The notes below the pieces were generated by a model. The model saw only the letters and a program-made list of their open reading frames with translations, searched no databases and was not told the DNA's origin. This document shows positions 63,049-64,000 of a DNA stretch of 64,000 bases, in pieces. The position numbers were made by a program, and so were the translations under genes. Every line of letters starts with the position of its first letter. The first letter of the stretch is position 1. Source of the stretch: Bacteroidaceae bacterium. Its GTDB lineage: Bacteria > Bacteroidota > Bacteroidia > Bacteroidales > Bacteroidaceae. The stretch spans positions 1 to 64,000 of the forward strand of contig JAKSIS010000004.1 of assembly GCA_024398665.1 (NCBI GenBank), given 5' to 3'.

Positions 63049-63774
63049 TTATTCGAAATAGAGCGTGAGCACAATCATTCTGCTTGTTATGCCGTCAATT
63101 GAATTGGAATATTTCAACAGTGACCTGTCTGTCAGGTCGTTCCTGACACTTTCATATATGTCATTCAATCCAAAGCAGAATTTCAGTTCGGGAATCATCT
63201 TGAAGAACGGGTAGTACAGGTCCAGTCCCATTCCTATTTCGAACATGCAGTCTGCCGGCTTGACCAGAATCTCCTTGCGTTTCTTGACTGTCAGATCAAT
63301 GGCGGGGGCCAGTCCGGTTACAATGTACGGCCTGTAGTTGTTGAACCGTCTGGGGGTGATTTTCAAATCGAGTGGAACGGACAGGTACGTTGATTTCAGG
63401 TACATTTCATTCCTGCGCCCGGTGTTCTGCTCAAGAAACACCACTTTCTTGTCTCCGAAATGCATGGTCGGTATAAGGCGGACAGACAGCCAGTCGTTTG
63501 CCTTCATTTCGCCAAGTATGCCCACACTGAATCCCGGAGTGTATTCCGGAACATCGGCAAACCAGTATTCGGCAGCCCCGTCCTGTATGTGCGGCAGCCC
63601 TCTGTTCTCAATGCACAGGTCCTGAAAATTCAGTCCGATGAGAAAACCGTAATGCCATACCCTGTCATCAAGGTACGGACGGTTCTGGATCTTTCTGACC
63701 TGCGCGCCGGCGCCAGCCTGAAAGAATGCCAGTGCAGCCACTGCTGCCAGTATTTTCAGTTTCAGGACTTTCAT
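63049..63774 (-). CDS. porT: Type IX secretion system protein PorT
   Basis: 241-residue outer-membrane protein, close in length to P. gingivalis PorT, which is required for gingipain secretion. Signal peptide (cleaved near GAGAQ, residue 25) and the typical N-terminus KIQNRPYLDDRVWHYGFLIG. A small 8-strand-type barrel follows (LSVRLIPTMHFGDKKVVF; YLSVPLDLKITPRRFNNYRP) and ends MIVLTLYFE. General PorT-family/outer-membrane beta-barrel proteins are similar, so the assignment rests on overall pattern plus the presence of other T9SS genes. Confidence 0.78.
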   Translation of the reverse strand: MKVLKLKILAAVAALAFFQAGAGAQVRKIQNRPYLDDRVWHYGFLIGLNFQDLCIENRGLPHIQDGAAEYWFADVPEYTPGFSVGILGEMKANDWLSVRLIPTMHFGDKKVVFLEQNTGRRNEMYLKSTYLSVPLDLKITPRRFNNYRPYIVTGLAPAIDLTVKKRKEILVKPADCMFEIGMGLDLYYPFFKMIPELKFCFGLNDIYESVRNDLTDRSLLKYSNSIDGITSRMIVLTLYFE

Positions 63775-63874
63775 CGGTCTATTAACGTGAAAACACGTCC
63801 CTTATTGCATGGACTTGCCGCAGTGTATTGTATAGTTTGGATTTGGTCTAAATTAGCAAAAAGCGTGACGGCAT

Positions 63875-63906
63875 TTTGAAGAGATGGTGAAAAGTGTGTA
63901 ATTTTG
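63875..63906 (+). promoter_or_regulatory. -33/-7 promoter of the ferredoxin gene
   Basis: TTTG (63875-63878), 20-nt spacer, TAATTTTG (63899-63906), 27 nt before the ATG. Confidence 0.7.
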
Positions 63907-63933
63907 CGCCACAAACCAAAACACGACACAATT

Positions 63934-64000
63934 ATGGCATACGTTATCAGTGACGACTGCATCAAGTGCGGAACCTGCATCGATGAATGCCCGTCCGAGG
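63934..64000 (+). CDS. 2[4Fe-4S]-type ferredoxin (cut by the window end)
   Basis: Only the first 22 codons are present: MAYVISDDCIKCGTCIDECP contains the cluster motif CxxCxxCxxxCP (Cys9, 12, 15, 19). This is the usual start of clostridial-type bacterial ferredoxins of about 55-60 residues, small cytoplasmic electron carriers of anaerobes. It has its own promoter and is divergent from porT. Confidence 0.88.
   Translation, partial: MAYVISDDCIKCGTCIDECPSE

Noticed and set aside
63785-63798. ACGTG-AAAA-CACGT hairpin just upstream of porT as an operator or terminator
   Set aside because: The stem is only 5 bp with no T-run, and no matching copy was noticed elsewhere; it may be chance.
1-64000. 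Mobile elements, CRISPR arrays, toxin-antitoxin or phage-defence genes
   Set aside because: None was seen. No transposase, integrase or spaced repeats appear, and gene order is typical core genome.

Overview
The window is a housekeeping-rich chromosomal stretch of a member of the Bacteroidota, most likely order Bacteroidales. Four things point there. Promoters match the phylum's -7 element TAnnTTTG, sometimes with TTTG 19-20 nt upstream, and genes have little Shine-Dalgarno signal. There is a type IX secretion system (PorU, PorV, SprA, PorT), a SusC/SusD outer-membrane pair, and many lipoproteins with acidic residues after the lipid cysteine. Several phylum-typical enzymes are present: meso-diaminopimelate dehydrogenase, the succinyl/acetyl-ornithine carbamoyltransferase, and a glutamate kinase without PUA domain. 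I see no phage, insertion sequence, CRISPR array or integration site.

Layout. 1-9.6 kb: tsf, a SUI1/YciH protein, an FAH-family enzyme coupled to porU, then porV-ispF, facing a reverse nadD-gmk-yicC operon. 9.6-17.7 kb: a tightly packed forward operon tsaB-DUF4290-murA-rimM-M23 peptidase-dxr-rseP-NSS transporter, linking tRNA modification, peptidoglycan, ribosome maturation, isoprenoids and envelope proteolysis. 17.6-29.5 kb: an uncharacterised lipoprotein, cca, a degenerate GH3-like lipoprotein, then reverse ruvA-sprA. 29.6-34.9 kb: ddh, a MORN-repeat protein fused to a probable outer-membrane barrel, DUF2007-proB-proA-argF'. 34.9-39.4 kb: a reverse five-gene envelope operon (PASTA protein, rluD, ddl, acyltransferase, NigD-like lipoprotein). 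39.4-45.8 kb: an AT-rich regulatory region and a four-gene SusC/SusD operon ending at a strong terminator. 45.8-52.5 kb: rpmH, efp-radC-DUF59-lpxH-S41 peptidase, and reverse pta-ackA. 52.5-58.8 kb: tRNA-CAT, a START-like protein, LptF/G permease-aspartate aminotransferase, asd (reverse), tcdA-lolD. 58.8-64 kb: reverse lipoprotein, wzi, rmlD, rmlC, rplS, porT, and the start of a ferredoxin gene running off the end.

How it fits together. Much of the window serves the envelope: lysine/DAP and peptidoglycan supply (asd, ddh, murA, ddl), lipid A and LPS traffic (lpxH-like, LptF/G), lipoprotein release (lolD), protein secretion and attachment (porU, porV, sprA, porT), and surface polysaccharide (rmlC, rmlD, wzi). 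The rest is translation, recombination, proline/arginine synthesis and the acetate-kinase pathway.

No wholly new multi-gene system is evident. The points most worth following are: a MurA with Asp in place of the catalytic Cys; an ornithine carbamoyltransferase with Ser at the known substrate-selecting position; a GH3-fold lipoprotein that has lost its nucleophile; a MORN-barrel fusion; the conserved unknown DUF4290 between tsaB and murA; and several genes whose -7 box lies almost on the start codon, implying leaderless or near-leaderless mRNAs.
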